Of a DNA stretch of 5,563 nt, positions 1 to 3,500 are shown in pieces (the first letter of the stretch is position 1; every line of letters starts with the position of its first letter). Position numbers and translations under genes: made by a program. The stretch lies in contig CAMOUZ010000081.1 of NCBI GenBank assembly GCA_946626795.1, forward strand, positions 1 through 5,563, written 5' to 3'. Under the pieces are notes generated by a model, which saw only the letters and a program-made list of their open reading frames with translations, was not told where the DNA came from and did not search any database. This DNA comes from an uncultured Clostridia bacterium (GTDB lineage Bacteria; Bacillota; Clostridia; Christensenellales; CAG-1252).

Positions 1-345
1 GAGCCGCTTCTCGGCTTGCCCTCGACTGTGGGCGATTACCGCGTCGTGGTGTCGGTCGTCGGAAAGAATTATACGGGCGAGAAGACAGCCGACTTCCGCC
101 TCGTTGAGACAGTCACGATCAAGTTCTTTAACGGAACGACGGATCTGAACGCGGATACGGATATCGGCGAAGGAATGTATCTCATGACCCTTCCCGACAC
201 TTCCGAAATGGAAGGATTCGTCGGCTGGAAGTATGAGGACGGCACGAAGTTCGACGTCTCGAAAGCCTTTGAGATGACCGACTTCGTAAAGTTTGACGAA
301 GTGAGCCATAAGCTCATTTTGAAAGTATATGCCTCGTTTGCATGA
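1..345 (+). CDS. C-terminal end of a surface repeat protein (Ig-like strand pair plus InlB-type repeat), 5' partial
   Basis: The frame is open from base 1 (E-P-L-L-G-L-P-S-T-V-G-D-Y...) and ends at TGA 343-345, followed directly by a second in-frame TGA. The visible 114 residues are the tail of a longer protein; a TTG at 16 is very unlikely to be a real start, since the frame is open on both sides of it. Residues 11-35 (G-D-Y-R-V-V-V-S-V-V-G-K-N-Y-T-G...T-A-D-F) match the paired strands that close bacterial Ig-like or MBG-type repeats ('GxYxVxVxxxGNYxGxxTxxF'). The remainder fits an InlB B-repeat (Listeria-Bacteroides repeat): V-T-I-K-F-F-N-G, then G-F-V-G-W-K-Y-E-D-G, closing with L-K-V-Y-A-S-F-A. 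The protein stops exactly at the end of that repeat, with no LPXTG motif, membrane segment or charged tail. Probable role: extracellular binding or structure, in the same family as the downstream gene. The coding frame is secure; the domain names come from motif recognition only. Confidence 0.85.
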   Translation, partial: EPLLGLPSTVGDYRVVVSVVGKNYTGEKTADFRLVETVTIKFFNGTTDLNADTDIGEGMYLMTLPDTSEMEGFVGWKYEDGTKFDVSKAFEMTDFVKFDEVSHKLILKVYASFA

Positions 346-391
346 TGAAATCGGACGAGAAGAGAGGAAACGAGTGAAAAGACAAGGACGA

Positions 392-403
392 GCGCATATG
401 CGC
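392..403. promoter_or_regulatory. Perfect 12-base palindrome GCGCATATGCGC in the leader
   Basis: The sequence is its own reverse complement and lies 30 bases upstream of ATG 434. It could be a small operator or a short RNA hairpin (GCGC stem with ATAT loop). It contains an in-frame ATG (398-400), so it may simply be coding or chance sequence. There is no second copy in the window, and no function can be assigned. Confidence 0.2.
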
Positions 404-412
404 GATAGAGAT

Positions 413-426
413 AAGGAAACTGAGGT
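413..426 (+). promoter_or_regulatory. Ribosome binding site favouring ATG 434
   Basis: The string AAGGAAACTGAGGT holds two Shine-Dalgarno cores. GAGGT at 422-426 leaves 7 bases before ATG 434, close to ideal, but only 1 base before ATG 428 and 10 before ATG 437. AAGGA at 413-417 leaves 10 bases before ATG 428. The spacing therefore favours 434, with 428 as a weaker alternative. Starting here also gives a normal signal peptide with a short basic N-region. Confidence 0.55.
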
Positions 427-433
427 AATGATT

Positions 434-559
434 ATGATGACGAAAACCGGAAGAAGGACATGGATAACATCTGGAACAGTGCTGCTTATGGCGTTGGTCT
501 TCTTGGTGGGCATCTGGCTATGCTCGCTCGCTATGCTTTCGACAGCGGATGCGGCGGCG
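434..559 (+). other. Signal peptide of the giant surface protein
   Basis: Residues 1-10 carry Lys4, Arg7 and Arg8. An uninterrupted hydrophobic stretch follows from about Val16 to Met34 (V-L-L-M-A-L-V-F-L-V-G-I-W-L-C-S-L-A-M). The C-region S-T-A-D-A-A-A-E-D offers A-x-A signal peptidase I sites after Ala40 or Ala42, and the mature protein begins in an acidic, polar segment. Cys30 sits inside the hydrophobic core without a lipobox (preceded by I-W-L), so this is not a lipoprotein signal. The pair Arg7-Arg8 followed by T-W-I resembles a twin-arginine motif, but the strongly hydrophobic core points to Sec export. Confidence 0.85.
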
Positions 560-3500
560 GAGGACGCCCCGAATTATACGGCGATCGGGGATAAGGCGAT
601 CACGGTGGATGACAGCGCCGTGACTTCCTATCTGAATTCCGGCGGAGTGACGCCGAACGGCACGGTGGACACCGCGGCGGAATTCTGCGCCGTCTTTATG
701 TCGGGCGCACAGAATGCGACGTATAAGCTCGGCGAGGATTTCAAGATCACGGCGACGAATTGGTACGCGCAGTCGAGGAGCATCGGCGCGGGCACCGTCA
801 TCGACGGCGACGGACATTATGTCATCATCACCGCGAATGAGGCTTCGGCAAACGGGCTCGCCATTGCTTCCGTCGGCGGACTTGCGAATGTCTGCGAAGG
901 AAAGATCCAAAATCTTCATTATTATTTCGACGGCGCTTTCGCGATCAATACCTCCGGCACGTTAAATTGCGGCGGTCTCTTTGCACAGCTTGCAGGGAGC
1001 GGCTCCATCGAGAATTGTCCGCGCATCGAGGTGGCGGGCGCGCTCGTCGCAAGAGCGAGCGATTCGAGCTCCACGATCAATCTCGGCGGTGTCATCGGCT
1101 TACATAAAGGTAAAGTGATAAATTCCACCATCATCTCCTCCTTGGAAGCGCAGAGCGTGACGGAATCAAAGCATTGCATCCAGCATGCGGGCGGCGTGTC
1201 CGGCTACATGGAAGGCAGCGGCAGTTTCGAGCATAGCGATATCAAGACCACGGCGGTGATCAGCGTGTATGATTACACCAAGGTTTGGGGTTATACTGCT
1301 GAGTATAACGATAAAGAACACGTCCACCCTGCGGCGGGCGTCATCGGCGCGGCGAAAGGCGGCACCATTCTGAATAACACCTTCAACGTGGCTGGATCCG
1401 CTTCTTCGACGGGAAATGGCGGTTCGAGCAATAAAGGCTCCATCGCGGGCGGCTTCATCGGACTTTTGGATTCCGGCTTCGGCGGCACCATCAAGAATAA
1501 TTATTTCAGTATGAAGTGTATTCTGAGCGCGCTCTTCATGGCGGATATGGATGACATTACGAGCGTCGGTGCTTGGGTGAACTTGCTGGGTCCCAGAACG
1601 GAAAAGGATGCTAACGGGAATCACAAGATCGCCACGTACGGCGGCGAATGGATCGGTCGCAGCTGGGACGAAACGGGGATGAACGGGAATAATATTTGTA
1701 ATAACGTTATCCTCATCAACGACGCGTATAACGATATGATCGAAGGGATCGCCGCAGACGATCTTTTGAATGACGCCAAGGCGGGGCTCCTTTGCGGATC
1801 CAATATGAATGTCGGCACGAACAATTGGTTCGCGCGTAAGCTCGCGGAGTGTGACACGGGCAAAATGATGGAGAATAGCCCCAGCCTTTATTCACAGTTT
1901 AATCAGCTCAATATCTACGGCGATGGCAAAGTCGTCGCGGAAGCGAATGCGCAGGGCGATATCTTGATGGAAGTCAGGGAAGGGAAGTCTCCCTTCTACG
2001 GATGGACGAACGACCCCGCTGGGGCGACCTCCAAGGCGGACTTCAATACGTCGAGAACCCGCACCTTCACCGCGAGCGCGGCGGCGACGTATAACGTGCT
2101 GTATCTCTTCTTTATCGACGATGCGATCGGGTCTTCGGGTGAGCTCACGCAGTTTGCTTATGACGCAAACCTCATCAAGAAAGACGTCTGGAAAAATCTT
2201 TTCACGGGTGATATGACTGACGGTAAGATCCATTTCACCGGATCGAATGAAATCACCTTGAAATGGTTGTCGGCGGAGCTTACGAAGGATATCACCGTCA
2301 GCGACGGTACGCCCGTTATCGAGGATTACTATGGAAAATTCTCCGGGAAGGGGCATACCATCTCCTTTAAATCCGGCTCGCAGATTTCCCACGATTACGA
2401 GAAGCCTTACGACAGCGACGATGAAAAGCATTACGCAAGCTATGTAACGGGTCTTTTCGGCACGGTGAAGGCGGGCGCGCGCATCGAAGATCTTAAAATC
2501 GCATTCGGCGGCATGATCAAAGAAACGAGCGGCTTGACCTATGAGGCGACGGAGAACGGAAAGACGCAGGCGCATAACCTCAAAGAAACGCCCGAGGACG
2601 AGACGACGAATACCGTGGCGTCTCGCACGAAGGCGAAAGGCACTTATTCTTTGCCCACCACTTTCGCCGAAGATACGGCATACGTGTATTTCTTCACGGG
2701 CGACGGCTATTCGCAGGATGAAAACGAGAATTGGCAGAGACCCAAGAACCCGGGCTATGTCGAAGTCATCCCCTATGAATGCAAAATCATGGTGGAGAAT
2801 CTTTATGTCGGCGTGCTCGCGGGCAAGAATTACGGCACGATCACGGGGGTCGATCTTGAAATCGCGCAGTCCGGCACGGTCACTTGCCACGCGCAAAATG
2901 TCTTCTTCGGCGGACTTTGCGGGTATAACTGCGGCGAAGTCTCGAAGACGAATGTGACCATTCGCGGAAAAATCGCCGTGAAAGTCTCGGGAGACGCAAA
3001 AGTGGGCGGTATGTTCGGCGAGAACGAGCATGCTTCCTTTGTCTCCTCTTACGATGGGCTCAGCGTGTATATCGTCGGTTCCATCGAGGTGGACACGGCG
3101 GTGACTTATCACAGCGTGAAGTATTATCAATACGAATCGGCGAGGACTTTCTCTTCGGAAAAAGCTTGTGAAGATGCGGGTTATACGATGATCGCTTATG
3201 ATAACGTCGATAAAAAGACGTACGTCTTCGGCGTGAAGTCGTATGCGGAGGTTAAAACGCCTATGATCAAAGACGACGTGCCTGCGGAATGCAATGAGAT
3301 CGTGGGCATCCTCATCGGCGAATACAAGAACGGCGCGGCGGATTTCGAGAATTGCGTCGCGTCCTCCGGCGATAAGAGTCTTTATAACAGTGAAGTCATC
3401 CAATGCGCGATGGACAGCGCGAAGATCGGCGGAATGATCGGCTCGGTCGATACGACGGGCGGCGGCATTCCGAGGTTCCTCAATACTTGGGCTGTGATGA

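Larger units (their letters stand above)
346..433 (+). promoter_or_regulatory. Purine-rich leader between the two surface-protein genes, with several possible ribosome binding sites
   Basis: These 88 bases separate the upstream stop from the preferred start of the large gene. They are strongly purine-rich and carry several Shine-Dalgarno-like strings: AGAGAGGA at 361-368, AAGGA at 384-388 and 413-417, and GAGGT at 422-426. No hairpin followed by a T-run is present, so there is no support for termination between the genes, and read-through from the upstream gene is plausible. No convincing -35/-10 pair lies inside the leader. The frame of the large gene is open across the whole leader, so the boundary between leader and coding sequence depends on the start chosen. 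Confidence 0.5.

Noticed and set aside
319..346. Possible promoter TTGAAA (319-324), 16-base spacer, CATGAT (341-346)
   Set aside because: The -10 match is only 4 of 6 with a short spacer, and both boxes lie inside the upstream coding end. It is not strong enough to call without transcript data.
346..433. Terminator between the two genes
   Set aside because: The only symmetrical element is the 12-base palindrome at 392-403, with a four-pair stem and no T-run after it.
521..526. Lipoprotein signal at Cys30 of the large protein
   Set aside because: The residues before the Cys are I-W-L, which does not fit a lipobox, and the hydrophobic core continues past the Cys to Ala-rich signal peptidase I sites.
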